NCBI GenBank assembly: GCA_964293155.1
Contig: CAXYYA010000051.1
Location: forward strand, 1-22,124
Reading direction: 5' to 3'
DNA: 22,124 nt
Source of the DNA: JAQVEB01 sp028698105
GTDB taxonomy: Bacteria > Bacteroidota > Bacteroidia > Bacteroidales > Dysgonomonadaceae
The position numbers were made by a program, and so were the translations under genes. The notes below the pieces were generated by a model. The model did no database searches. It saw only the letters and a list, made by a program, of their open reading frames with translations, and was not told the DNA's origin. Shown here piece after piece: positions 1 to 7,916 of the stretch; positions within the stretch are counted from its first letter, which is position 1; each line of letters starts with the position of its first letter.

Positions 1-1488
1 GATGGAACCGAACGCCATGTGTGTGGACGACAAACAAACGGGAACGAACAAATTGCCGCACTCCGACCTTTTCGGTACAATGGCGCGATAGTCAATCGGG
101 TAGGGCTTAAAGCCGCCCACTTGCACGTCGCCTTCGTTTTTTACCCATCCTTCTTTGGTTACGTGGCGCTGCACGTTGTGTGAGTCCATGGTGTAGGCGC
201 CCATGCCCACCGATTGTTCGGCCGAAACGGAATCCTGCGTGCAGTGGTGGGTGGTCATCACAAAATCGCTGATCATACGCCGCGCTTCCCGCACGTACAA
301 CTGCGGCGTCCAGTTACCGGTACCGGTAAATTCGTCCTTCGGAAGTCCCCATTTACCGTAAAAGGCGCGCACGCTTGCGGGAACCCTCGGATGGTTGGCC
401 AGTGTCCACAGCAATCCCAACTGGTAATCGCGGTGCTCGCGGAGGATTTTTTCGCGCTGTTTGTAATTTCCTTCGGGATAATCGTAATTTTTGCCGATAT
501 AGTCCAGCGAGAACGGGCCGTTGTTGTTGGAGTCGGTTTTGCGGTTGGGCATCATGGAAAGGGTAAACATGTTTTTGGCTTTCTCTTCCCCGATCTTTTC
601 GATATAGCGAAACAGTAATTCATACTCTTTCTCGTTGTAACGTGTCGGTTTTGTGATTTCCATCCTGTTTTCGGGAACGTCGGTCAGGCACATGCGGTAG
701 CAGTAAGCCTGAATTTTCCGGTCGCCGCTTTTTTCGATTCCTGCATCTTTGTTGATGTTGGGCAGCAATCCGCTCGCGGGATTCCCGGGAACCACATAGG
801 GATTGATTCCGTCAGGAAACTGATGGTGAATAGCCATTTGCGTTTGTACTCCGTTGAGCTTTTCACCGTATTGCGATACGCTTTCGCGTCCGTAGGTGTA
901 CGAGATTCCGGCCACGGCCATAAGATCGCCTTCGTAGGTGGCGTCAATGAACATTTTGCCGTAATAGGCGCGCCCCGATTCTGTGCGAAGCGCGATGATT
1001 CTCTTATCTTTTTTTATAACGCCTTTCTTCAGGTTCAGCCGTTCGTTTTTTACGATGCGGATGTTGTTTTCGCGGATGAAATCCGCGAAAACGGCTTCTG
1101 CCGCACTGGGTTCAAATATCCACATGGCATCCCTGCCTTCGGGCGACGAAGATTGCTCGCGTTCCTGAAACTGCGATTTTTCCTGCCACTTCCAGACTTC
1201 GGGTTTGTTGTAATATTCCCGGATTCGTTGATAAAATTCCCGCGAAATTCCGCCGATAACCATTTTATTGCCGATATCGGTGAAGCCGAGTCCGCCGGTC
1301 GTTAAGCCCCCGATGTGATTATCGGGGTTGATGATGATCACGCTTTTTCCCGAACGGGAAGCTTCTACAGCGGCTGCTATTCCGGCCGATGTGCCGCCGT
1401 AAATAACGATATCGTAGGTTTTGCCGTGTTGTGAAGATGCTGTATAGCTCACTAAGAGCGCGATAAGCAAGAAGATTGTCTTTTTCAT
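1..1488 (-). CDS. Secreted FAD-dependent oxidoreductase (partial, 3' end outside window)
   Basis: An open frame of 496 codons starts with ATG at 1488 and runs off the left edge without a stop, so the C-terminus is missing. The first ~20 residues (MKKTIFLLIALLVSYTASSQ) look like a signal peptide, so the protein is probably exported. A Rossmann dinucleotide-binding segment follows (YGGTSAGIAAA, about residues 30-40), then GGLTTGGLGFTD (60-71), which is characteristic of the FAD_oxidored family (PF12831). Near the window edge CLSSTHMAFGSI is the second conserved FAD-contact region of this family. Members are often mislabelled 'xanthan lyase'; the substrate is unknown and nothing here identifies it. 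It reads in the same direction as the DUF4919 gene but is separated from it by ~300 bp with a terminator, so it is probably a separate unit. I saw no convincing promoter in front of it. Confidence 0.88.
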   Translation of the reverse strand, partial: MKKTIFLLIALLVSYTASSQHGKTYDIVIYGGTSAGIAAAVEASRSGKSVIIINPDNHIGGLTTGGLGFTDIGNKMVIGGISREFYQRIREYYNKPEVWKWQEKSQFQEREQSSSPEGRDAMWIFEPSAAEAVFADFIRENNIRIVKNERLNLKKGVIKKDKRIIALRTESGRAYYGKMFIDATYEGDLMAVAGISYTYGRESVSQYGEKLNGVQTQMAIHHQFPDGINPYVVPGNPASGLLPNINKDAGIEKSGDRKIQAYCYRMCLTDVPENRMEITKPTRYNEKEYELLFRYIEKIGEEKAKNMFTLSMMPNRKTDSNNNGPFSLDYIGKNYDYPEGNYKQREKILREHRDYQLGLLWTLANHPRVPASVRAFYGKWGLPKDEFTGTGNWTPQLYVREARRMISDFVMTTHHCTQDSVSAEQSVGMGAYTMDSHNVQRHVTKEGWVKNEGDVQVGGFKPYPIDYRAIVPKRSECGNLFVPVCLSSTHMAFGSI

Positions 1489-1729
1489 TTCGGATGTTTT
1501 TTAGCCGGTTATCGTAATTGAAAGTTGAAATTCGGAATATTTAAGGCGTGGAAATTAAAGACATAAGCAAACTATGAGTACTTATTTTTTAAATTTAATA
1601 AACATAAAAAATCAACTTATTTTTTCCTCGCACACAACAAAGATAAGCATAGATTTGCAACGCAAAGAAACAACGGGCCGTTATTTCACCAAAAAATTCG
1701 CGGTTACCCATTGGTTGTGCATTATGAAC

Positions 1730-1758
1730 AAAAAAACCGCGATAAATAAATACCGCGG
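1730..1758 (-). terminator. Rho-independent terminator of the DUF4919 gene
   Basis: Read on the minus strand, a CCGCG / CGCGG stem with a 12-nt AT-rich loop is followed directly by seven T. It begins 26 nt after the stop codon of the gene at 1785-2462. The rest of the ~300-bp gap (1489-1729) is AT-rich; small open frames on both strands there show no family resemblance, and I see no further gene. Confidence 0.7.
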
Positions 1759-1784
1759 CTTTGTGGTTATCTTCCATTTTGTGC

Positions 1785-2462
1785 TTATCTGCTGTGTTCG
1801 CTCATATACCTGAGCACGGGCGAGATATCGAAATACAGTCCATCAATGCCGAAGCGGTTTTCGGCCAATTTCAGGTAATTGTAATGATCAATCACTTTAT
1901 CCGATCCGCCGAATTTATATCCGAAAAGCCCCAGTAAATCGTATTCGTGCGCCACCTTGATCACGTAAAATGCTGTTTTCTTCTCTATTCCGTCACCGGA
2001 ACTCAACACGGCTTCCAGCATATTTTTGCGTTGCTGGATCACTTTCTTGTATCCGGGAACGTTATCCTGTTGCGCATAAACCAGCAATTTGGCGTTCATT
2101 GCCCTGATGTTGAAAGGGTCTTCTTTCAACAGTGCATCGGCATCGGCCAATACGCTGCCGTAATCGGCCGGAGTGAGTGAGCCTTTCGATAATGTTGTCA
2201 TCAGGCGTTGATTGTACCGCGACGTATCCATCGCCGAGTAAGTGGGCTGAAATACGTAACCGTAGTACAAATTACGTTTTTCTTCGCGTGTGAACGTAGA
2301 GTCGCCGTTGTTGTACCGTTCCAGCAGCTTCGGGTAATAAAGCTCCGAAGAAGGGTCATTTACGTTTTTCTCAATTGTTTTGTAATCAACCGGCGTTTGA
2401 TGTTGTGCAAACGAGCTTAGGCCAAACGCCGCTAAAAAGAATGCGAGTATTAATTTTTTCAT
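1785..2462 (-). CDS. Secreted DUF4919-type protein of unknown function
   Basis: A 225-residue protein with a clear signal peptide (MKKLILAFFLAAFGLSSFAQ), so probably periplasmic or otherwise exported. The mature part resembles DUF4919 (PF16266) proteins of Bacteroidota: an N-terminal YKTIEKNVND segment, a YYGYVFQPTYS stretch, a helical middle resembling a tetratricopeptide-like arrangement (ADADALLKEDPFNIRAMNAK), and the closing GLYFDISPVLRYMS. No catalytic motif is visible and the family has no known function. The ATG at 2462 is supported by a strong promoter 35 nt upstream. It has its own promoter and its own terminator and is therefore likely monocistronic. Family assignment is from recall of the pattern, not a search. 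Confidence 0.8.
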   Translation of the reverse strand: MKKLILAFFLAAFGLSSFAQHQTPVDYKTIEKNVNDPSSELYYPKLLERYNNGDSTFTREEKRNLYYGYVFQPTYSAMDTSRYNQRLMTTLSKGSLTPADYGSVLADADALLKEDPFNIRAMNAKLLVYAQQDNVPGYKKVIQQRKNMLEAVLSSGDGIEKKTAFYVIKVAHEYDLLGLFGYKFGGSDKVIDHYNYLKLAENRFGIDGLYFDISPVLRYMSEHSR

Positions 2463-2496
2463 AATTATTCAAGTTTTGATAATGGTGATGCGGGAA

Positions 2497-2528
2497 CAAA
2501 TTTATCGGCTATTTATGATTTTAACAAA
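2497..2528 (-). promoter_or_regulatory. Bacteroidota-type promoter for the DUF4919 gene
   Basis: On the minus strand a perfect -33 TTTG (2525-2528) and a perfect -7 TAAATTTG (2497-2504) are separated by 20 bp. This matches the published TTTG / TAnnTTTG consensus of the primary Bacteroidota sigma factor. The -7 box ends 34 nt before the ATG at 2462. Confidence 0.65.
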
Positions 2529-2575
2529 AAAACTATCCTAAGAAAGCTTAATTGACTATGGGCTGTGGGTTATGA

Positions 2576-2622
2576 GTTATGAGGTTTGAGTTTCTCCAGC
2601 CTCAACCCCCAAACCGCATAAC
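2576..2622. repeat. Imperfect inverted repeat downstream of fabD
   Basis: GTTATGAGGTTTGAG (2576-2590) faces CTCAA...CCAAACCGCATAAC (2601-2622), forming a long imperfect hairpin just after the fabD stop. No T-run follows on the minus strand, so it is not a classical terminator. The left arm contains a TTATGAG tandem. Similar text is often seen between genes in Bacteroidota, so it may be a dispersed repeat; only a genome scan could tell. Confidence 0.4.
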
Positions 2623-2629
2623 TGTCGTA

Positions 2630-3511
2630 TCATTGTTTTCCCGAGACCGTAACGCGGGGATCAATTTTCGTGATCAGCCCTTGCAAAACGCTTCCGGGCC
2701 CTAATTCCACAAATTCGGTTGCTCCGTCTTTGATCATGTTTTGAACCGATTGCGTCCACTTCACGGGAGAAGTGAGTTGCGCGATCAGGTTTTTCTTAAT
2801 CGTATCGGGATTGGTTTCGCCGATGGTAGATACGTTTTGATATATCGGGCATATCGGTTGGTGAAACAGGGTATTTTCGATGGCTTTAGCCAACTCCTCG
2901 CGCGCCGGTTCCATGAGCGGAGAGTGGAAAGCGCCGCCCACTTTCAGCGGAAGGGCACGTTTGGCGCCAGCCTCTTTCATTTTTTCGCAAGCGATCTCTA
3001 TTCCTTTCATCGAACCGGAAATCACAACCTGACCGGGACAGTTGTAGTTGGCCGGAACAACCACTTCGTCAATCGCGGCGCATATTTCTTCCACTTTTTC
3101 GTCGGGGAGGGCCAGAATAGCCGCCATGGTGCACGGATGCAAATCGCACGCGCGTTGCATGGCCAAAGCTCTTTTGTACACGAGTTTCAAGCCGTCTTCA
3201 AACGACAGCGCTCCGGCAGCAACCAAAGCCGAAAATTCTCCGAGTGAATGTCCCGCCGTCATATCGGGTTTAACGTTTTCGCCCAGCGTTTTCGCCAAAA
3301 CAACCGAATGAATGAATATGGCCGGTTGGGTAACTTTGGTCTGACGAAGCCCCTCGTCTGCGCCATAGAACATTTCGTCCGTGATACGGAATCCCAGAAT
3401 ATCGTTTGCTTTTTCAAACAGATCGTGCGCTTTTTCTGAAGTATCATACAGTTCTTTGCCCATGCCCACAAACTGGGCTCCCTGGCCGGGAAATACATAC
3501 GCTTTTTTCAT
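2630..3511 (-). CDS. fabD: Malonyl-CoA:ACP transacylase FabD
   Basis: This enzyme transfers malonyl groups from CoA to acyl carrier protein, supplying the extender unit of type II fatty acid synthesis in the cytoplasm. The 293-residue protein has the usual length. Visible family residues are the N-terminal FPGQGAQ (oxyanion loop, residues 7-13), the nucleophile motif GHSLG with Ser89, Arg114 that holds the malonyl carboxylate, and the catalytic His196 in GAFHSPLMEP. GPGSVLQGL (271-279) is the usual C-terminal signature. The ATG at 3511 gives the standard MKKAYVFPGQGAQ start. No other fab genes are adjacent, so it stands alone here; a -7 box lies 38 nt upstream and the upstream gene ends in a strong terminator. 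Confidence 0.97.
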   Translation of the reverse strand: MKKAYVFPGQGAQFVGMGKELYDTSEKAHDLFEKANDILGFRITDEMFYGADEGLRQTKVTQPAIFIHSVVLAKTLGENVKPDMTAGHSLGEFSALVAAGALSFEDGLKLVYKRALAMQRACDLHPCTMAAILALPDEKVEEICAAIDEVVVPANYNCPGQVVISGSMKGIEIACEKMKEAGAKRALPLKVGGAFHSPLMEPAREELAKAIENTLFHQPICPIYQNVSTIGETNPDTIKKNLIAQLTSPVKWTQSVQNMIKDGATEFVELGPGSVLQGLITKIDPRVTVSGKQ

Positions 3512-3548
3512 ATAAACAATCTTTTTTAATTTAGTCTGAAATAAATTG

Positions 3549-3556
3549 CAAAAATA
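3549..3556 (-). promoter_or_regulatory. -7 box of the fabD promoter
   Basis: TATTTTTG on the minus strand matches TAnnTTTG and lies 38 nt before the fabD ATG. No good -33 TTTG is seen at the usual distance, so only the -7 box is called. Confidence 0.45.
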
Positions 3557-3600
3557 CGCATTTTATTTGTAAGGCGATAAAATTGCTTTTTTAGGTAAAC

Positions 3601-3631
3601 AAAAAAAGGATTCCATTGTTCGGAATCCTTT
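3601..3631 (-). terminator. Rho-independent terminator of the Panacea-like gene
   Basis: A perfect 10-bp stem AAAGGATTCC / GGAATCCTTT with a 7-nt loop lies 23 nt after the stop at 3655. On the minus strand it is followed by a T-run (complement of the A-run at 3601-3607). It separates this gene from the fabD promoter. Confidence 0.85.
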
Positions 3632-3654
3632 GTGCTAAATGCCCATTGCAGGGC

Positions 3655-4236
3655 TCACCGTGCATAAACCGCGGGGTTCTTCATTCGAATTTGTTCGATG
3701 GTGGCCTGATTGGCTTCACCTGCGAGCGCGATATCTTCACTGCTCATGCGTTTGTCTTTTCCCTTTCTTTCCATCGCTTTTTGCCATGCCGAGTCGTGCG
3801 AAATATCCGATAGCGTTCGCTGGCGAATGTTGATGTATTTGTTGTAAGAATTGTCCAAACAATGCATATCGGACTGAGAAAGCTCTCCTTCATCGAATTT
3901 TTCCAACGGAAAAATATTGTATGAATTGTTTTTCACATCAAAAGCGTTCAAAACGGTTTTATAGGCCGTTTCATCGAATCCGAAACCGGTATCCAGTTTA
4001 TGCTGCTTAAATTTTATGATGTCGTACAAAGCGCCCGGAACAGGGCCGTTGGGTAACGCGTAAAACGTGTCGCGGATGCTTTTCCGACCATACCGGGAGA
4101 GGTGTTCTCTCTCCGCGAAATACATGATTTTGAAAACGTGGAACATGTCCACACCTTTCTCCTTGTTTTTGTTTAGAACATAAAGAAAGGCCGCTTTCAG
4201 TTTCAGTATTTCGTCTTTTGTAAGTGTTTTGTTCAT
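3655..4236 (-). CDS. Panacea (SocA/DUF4065)-like protein, possible orphan antitoxin
   Basis: The protein of 193 residues (from ATG 4236) matches the Panacea pattern, the antitoxin domain first known from SocA: an N-terminal helical region, MYFAEREHLSRYGRKSIRDT, then ALPNGPVPGALYDII. The last motif corresponds to the Y..L..GPV....Y/L core of this family. The C-terminal third (about 125-193) is charged and helical. Panacea proteins neutralise diverse toxins, often encoded next door, sometimes by delivering them to a protease. Here the neighbours are housekeeping genes in separate transcription units, so no partner is visible. An in-frame TTG at 4254 would add six residues, but ATG is preferred. 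The family call is fairly sure; the antitoxin role is inference. Confidence 0.75.
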   Translation of the reverse strand: MNKTLTKDEILKLKAAFLYVLNKNKEKGVDMFHVFKIMYFAEREHLSRYGRKSIRDTFYALPNGPVPGALYDIIKFKQHKLDTGFGFDETAYKTVLNAFDVKNNSYNIFPLEKFDEGELSQSDMHCLDNSYNKYINIRQRTLSDISHDSAWQKAMERKGKDKRMSSEDIALAGEANQATIEQIRMKNPAVYAR

Positions 4237-4314
4237 CTGCGTAAAATTTATCAATAATGGTGGGTCTATATATTAAACAACCCCCGTTTTGATAATGTTG
4301 CGCTAATGAATATT

Positions 4315-4342
4315 AAAAAGATCAACGGATATTTGTTGATCT
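4315..4342 (-). terminator. Terminator-like hairpin after the acyl-CoA synthetase gene
   Basis: AGATCAAC / GTTGATCT forms an 8-bp stem with an 8-nt loop; on the minus strand it is followed by five T. It lies about 55 nt after the stop at 4398 and before the Panacea-like gene. Confidence 0.65.
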
Positions 4343-4397
4343 ATTATATTAACTTTATTGACGTTAAAACTTATTGAAAACCGCGTTTCAGGCGAAA

Positions 4398-6065
4398 TTA
4401 TTCCGCCGTATTGTTTCCTTTTTCGCGAATTTCGACCCGGCGAATTTTACCGCTGATGGTTTTGGGTAATTCGTTCACAAATTCGATGATCCGGGGATAT
4501 TTATACGGAGCAGTAACCTTTTTAACGTGTTCCTGAATATCTCTTACAAGCGCTTCGTTAGCACCTTCCTTGTACTCCTGAGCCAGCACGATGGTTGCTT
4601 TTATCACTTGTCCGCGCACTTCGTCGGGGACGCCGGTAATGGCGCATTCCACTACAGCCGGGTGTGTCATCAGGGCACTTTCTACCTCGAACGGGCCAAT
4701 GCGGTAACCGGAACTCTTTATCACATCGTCCGTACGGCCTACGAACCAGTAATAACCGTCTTCATCGCGCCAGGCCATGTCGCCTGTGTGGTAAACGTTA
4801 ACGGAGTACACCTGACGCGTTAATTCCTCATCGCGATAATATCCCATAAATAAACTCAACGGACGTTCTTTGTTGGTATAGAAAACAATTTCACCTTGCT
4901 CACCGTCTTCGGCCGAACGGCCGTCGTATGTCAGCAAATCCATTTTGTACAATGGGTTTGGAACACCCATGGAACCCGGTTTCGGTTCAATCCAGGGAAA
5001 CGTAATAATGGTGGGAGCCGTTTCGGTTTGCCCGAACGCTTCCATCATTTTTATCCCCGTTTGTCTGTAAAACGTTTCAAACACGCTGGGATTGAGCGCT
5101 TCGCCCGCTGTGGTACAATATTCAAGCGCGGAGAGATCGTATTTCGACAGGTCTTCGCGGATTAGAAACCGGTAAATGGTGGGCGGCGCGCAAAACGATG
5201 TAATTTTGTAATCGGAGATTACGCGAAGCATGTCTTCCGGCACAAAACGCCCCTCAAAATCATAGACAAAAACGCATGCGCCAACAATCCACTGGCCGTA
5301 TAATTTTCCCCACACGGCTTTTGCCCAGCCGGTATCGGCTATGGTGAGGTGAATGCTGTTCTCGTGCAGGTTGTGCCAATATTTGGCGGTTGTGATGTGG
5401 CCGAGCGGGTAGGTGAAATCGTGAATGACCATTTTGGGCATTCCGGTTGTTCCGGAGGTAAAATAAAGGATCATGATATCTTCGTTGGTATTCACCTGCG
5501 CGGGCTTTTCAAACGGTTTTGCCTGCTGCACGCCTTTGTGGAAATCCATCCATCCGTCCGGTACGTTTTTACCCACCAATATGCGCAGTTGCAGGGTGGG
5601 GGACTTTGGCAGAGCCAGGTTTACATGTTCGATCAGATTTTCATCTTCCGTTGCGATAACGGCTTTTATGCTCGCTGCGTTGGCGCGGTAAACAATGTCT
5701 TTATCGGTCAGCAGGTGTGTGGCGGGAATGGCAACAGCGCCAATTTTGTGCAACGCGAGAATGGTTTGCCAAAATTCGATGTTGCGTTTCAGGATGATCA
5801 TCACCATATCGCCTTTTCCAAGTCCTGCGGACTGCAAAAAAGAGGCGGTTTTGTCCGACAGTTCCTTGAGTTCACCGAAGGTCAGATCGCGATGCCCGCC
5901 TTTATCGTTCGTCCAGCACAACGCCCTTTTTTCGGGATCGGTTCTTGCCCATTCGTCGGCAACATCGTAAGCGAAATTAAAATTATCGGGAACGTTAATG
6001 TGATAATTATCAATAAAATCCTGCTGGGATTTGAATGCTGTCTGAGTCAAAAATTTTTCGAGCAT
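4398..6065 (-). CDS. Medium-chain-type acyl-CoA synthetase (AMP-forming)
   Basis: This adenylating enzyme couples a carboxylic acid to CoA using ATP. All core motifs of the ANL superfamily are visible in 555 residues: the phosphate-binding FTSGTTGMPK (202-211), EAFGQTET (342-349), YHTGD (425-429), the hinge GRTDDVIKSSGYRIGPFEVE (443-462), and PKTISGK with the catalytic Lys540. The segment ADTGWAKAVWGKLYGQW (about 243-259) is typical of the medium-chain (ACSM/MACS) branch rather than classical acetyl-CoA synthetase, so short- or medium-chain or aromatic acids are likely substrates; the exact one cannot be read. It lies 40 nt downstream of an XRE-cupin regulator gene in the same direction, forming a probable two-gene operon. 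ATG 6065 gives a normal N-terminus. Confidence 0.93.
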   Translation of the reverse strand: MLEKFLTQTAFKSQQDFIDNYHINVPDNFNFAYDVADEWARTDPEKRALCWTNDKGGHRDLTFGELKELSDKTASFLQSAGLGKGDMVMIILKRNIEFWQTILALHKIGAVAIPATHLLTDKDIVYRANAASIKAVIATEDENLIEHVNLALPKSPTLQLRILVGKNVPDGWMDFHKGVQQAKPFEKPAQVNTNEDIMILYFTSGTTGMPKMVIHDFTYPLGHITTAKYWHNLHENSIHLTIADTGWAKAVWGKLYGQWIVGACVFVYDFEGRFVPEDMLRVISDYKITSFCAPPTIYRFLIREDLSKYDLSALEYCTTAGEALNPSVFETFYRQTGIKMMEAFGQTETAPTIITFPWIEPKPGSMGVPNPLYKMDLLTYDGRSAEDGEQGEIVFYTNKERPLSLFMGYYRDEELTRQVYSVNVYHTGDMAWRDEDGYYWFVGRTDDVIKSSGYRIGPFEVESALMTHPAVVECAITGVPDEVRGQVIKATIVLAQEYKEGANEALVRDIQEHVKKVTAPYKYPRIIEFVNELPKTISGKIRRVEIREKGNNTAE

Positions 6066-6105
6066 AATAAACCTGTAACAATCTTGAATAGTAAAAAAGA
6101 ATTTT

Positions 6106-6666
6106 TTATGGATACAACACTACGGCCAGAAATTTCACGGATTTGCCGTTCAGCGCCTTCATGCCGTGCGGTAACGTGGAATCGAAATAAATGCTGTCGC
6201 CTTCTTCCAACACAAAATCTTTTCCATTGATATTGAGCGCCATGCTTCCTTCCAGTACCATGTTGAATTCCTGCCCGGCATGTATGTTTTTATAGAAATC
6301 GGTTTCCGCAGGCTTAGGTTCCACGGTAACCACGAAAATTTCGGCTACGTTGTTGGTAAAACCCGCTGTAAGCGACTGGTATTTATATGCCGAGACCCGT
6401 TCCACGCTTACGCCTTTATCTTTCCGGGTGATAAAATAGGAACTCATTCTGGGTTCCGTGCCGAACATTAGTGTGGAAATATCCACGCCAAACTCCCTTT
6501 CTATGCGTTGCAGAAACGAAACGGAGATGTCTTTTGTGCCTGCTTCGTATTGCGAGTAATCATTCAATTCCACTTCAAGCATTTGTGCCATTTGCTCGGG
6601 CGAATAATCGAGTGCGTCACGCAATCCCTTAATGCGTTCACCTATTTGTGATAGATCGGTTGTCAT
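6106..6666 (-). CDS. XRE-family regulator with C-terminal cupin domain
   Basis: The 186-residue protein has an N-terminal helix-turn-helix of the XRE/Cro type (about residues 6-64: IGERIKGLRDALDYSPEQMA... YEAGTKDISVSFLQRIEREF) and a C-terminal small cupin barrel (about 105-183). The cupin contains HAGQEFNMVLEGSM and GDSIYFDSTLPHGMKAL, the two conserved cupin motifs that often bind a metal or small ligand. Such proteins sense a metabolite through the cupin and control the neighbouring operon. It immediately precedes the acyl-CoA synthetase gene with a 40-nt gap, so it probably regulates that gene in response to a carboxylic acid or its CoA ester; that is inference from context. A near-consensus -7 box, TATCTTTA, lies at 6709-6716. 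Confidence 0.9.
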   Translation of the reverse strand: MTTDLSQIGERIKGLRDALDYSPEQMAQMLEVELNDYSQYEAGTKDISVSFLQRIEREFGVDISTLMFGTEPRMSSYFITRKDKGVSVERVSAYKYQSLTAGFTNNVAEIFVVTVEPKPAETDFYKNIHAGQEFNMVLEGSMALNINGKDFVLEEGDSIYFDSTLPHGMKALNGKSVKFLAVVLYP

Positions 6667-6749
6667 ATTTTCTTATTGTTTTCTTTCAAAAAGCAATTTT
6701 TGGGCTGATAAAGATAGCGATTTATTTTTAAATATCGGTTTATGCCACG

Positions 6750-7535
6750 CTATTTAATGATATTCGTCATAATCGCATCGTGTACTTTTCCGTTGGATGC
6801 CACCAATTCTCTTCCGAAAATGTAATTTTCTCCGCCCGAAAAATCGGTACATTTGCCTCCGGCGCAATTCAGAATAAAAGTTCCGGCTGCCACGTCCCAG
6901 GGCGATAGCGCGGAATGAAAATAGGCATCGCTTCTGCCGCAGGCCACATAACAGATTTCAATTGCAGCCGAACCTTTTATTCTGAAACTGCAATTTCTGA
7001 ACTGAGCCAGTGCGTTTTGGAGTATTTTTTCGCCTGCGGAATCGAGGCTGTACGGTATGCCGAAACCAATGTAGGCGTTTTGCAATTCGTTTTTGGAAGT
7101 TACCGAAACAGGTTGCCCGTTCAGCCGCACGTTTTCTTTCCCTGTGGCGGAATAGAGTTCTTCCGCCACTGGGTCGTACACCACGCCCAAAACGATTGTT
7201 TTGTCCTTCATCAGTGCGATACTCACCGAGTAAGGCGTATCGCTGTGCACATAATTGGTTGTCCCGTCCAGCGGATCAATAATCCAGGTATATTCCTTTT
7301 GTTCAAATTGCACCGTTTCCTCTTCCGTAAGGAAACCGGCTTCGGGAAGGAGTTCGGATAAACCGGCCACGATTCTTTTTTCGGCTTCTTTATCAATGTA
7401 AGTCACGTAATTGCGTACGCCTTTCATCTCTATTTTGCCGCGCGAAAACGTTGCTTGTTCTTCTTTCAGGTATTTTCCCGCGGAGATTGCTATGCGGCAT
7501 ACTTCGTCGCATATTTTTACGATATCGTATTTCAT
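6750..7535 (-). CDS. Inositol monophosphatase-family phosphatase
   Basis: This is a Mg2+-dependent sugar/inositol phosphate phosphatase of the IMPase (SuhB-like) family. In 261 residues it shows the metal-binding Glu-rich site LTEEE (69-73), motif A WIIDPLDGTTNYVH (84-97, metal ligands Asp87 and Asp90), and motif B SPWDVAAGTFIL (211-222, with Asp214). Length and spacing are normal. Substrate may be inositol-1-phosphate, but the family also includes enzymes acting on fructose-1,6-bisphosphate, PAP and NADP, so the substrate is not assigned. It begins 33 nt after the stop of the ParE-like toxin gene and may be co-transcribed with it; no separate promoter was found in that gap. Confidence 0.93.
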   Translation of the reverse strand: MKYDIVKICDEVCRIAISAGKYLKEEQATFSRGKIEMKGVRNYVTYIDKEAEKRIVAGLSELLPEAGFLTEEETVQFEQKEYTWIIDPLDGTTNYVHSDTPYSVSIALMKDKTIVLGVVYDPVAEELYSATGKENVRLNGQPVSVTSKNELQNAYIGFGIPYSLDSAGEKILQNALAQFRNCSFRIKGSAAIEICYVACGRSDAYFHSALSPWDVAAGTFILNCAGGKCTDFSGGENYIFGRELVASNGKVHDAIMTNIIK

Positions 7536-7568
7536 TTGTGTGTAATTTACTGACAGAAAGCTTCTTTT

Positions 7569-7916
7569 TTACTTGTTATTGATTTTTATGTTTCTGATGG
7601 ACTGTATTTTTCGGATGCTTGAAGCGGAATGAAGAATATCCAACACCTCAATCCGTTGGTCTGTAATGCGGTAGATAATTGAATAGGCATCGAGAATGAT
7701 ATTTCGATAGATCCGGTTTTTTGTCGCCAGAAAACGGCACTCGGGATAAACGTTGTAATATGAAGAAAGTGTTGCGAGCGACTTTTTAATATGATGATCA
7801 TAAATTTCAGCCTGATAAAAACCGAACATTTCGAGTCCGAACGCATAAATTTCTTTTCTGCGTATTTTGAAGGATTCGCTTACTATAACCGGTTTTTCAG
7901 ATGCTTCTCTTTCCAT
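7569..7916 (-). CDS. ParE/RelE-superfamily toxin
   Basis: A 115-residue protein whose core fits the ParE branch of the RelE/ParE fold: an initial helix pair (RRKEIYAFGLEMFGFYQAEIY), the long helix HHIKKSLATLSSYYNVYPECR, then the beta sheet IYRNIILDAYSIIYRITDQR and IEVLDILHSASSIRKI. The IYR..D..IEVLDILH ending is the usual ParE signature. ParE toxins typically poison DNA gyrase, whereas RelE proteins cut mRNA; the sequence looks ParE-like, but activity is not proven. The ATG at 7916 lies inside the upstream partner gene (34-nt overlap), the coupled arrangement typical of toxin-antitoxin pairs. The N-terminal ~14 residues extend beyond the usual ParE start, probably because of the overlap. Confidence 0.82.
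   Translation of the reverse strand: MEREASEKPVIVSESFKIRRKEIYAFGLEMFGFYQAEIYDHHIKKSLATLSSYYNVYPECRFLATKNRIYRNIILDAYSIIYRITDQRIEVLDILHSASSIRKIQSIRNIKINNK

Noticed and set aside
1574..1813. Small open frames on both strands in the gap after the DUF4919 gene
   Set aside because: They run over the terminator hairpin at 1730-1758 and have no recognisable features or start signals.
5349..6230. A 293-codon plus-strand open frame
   Set aside because: It is antisense to the acyl-CoA synthetase and the end of its regulator gene; its composition (Cys, Phe, His-rich) is that of a shadow frame.
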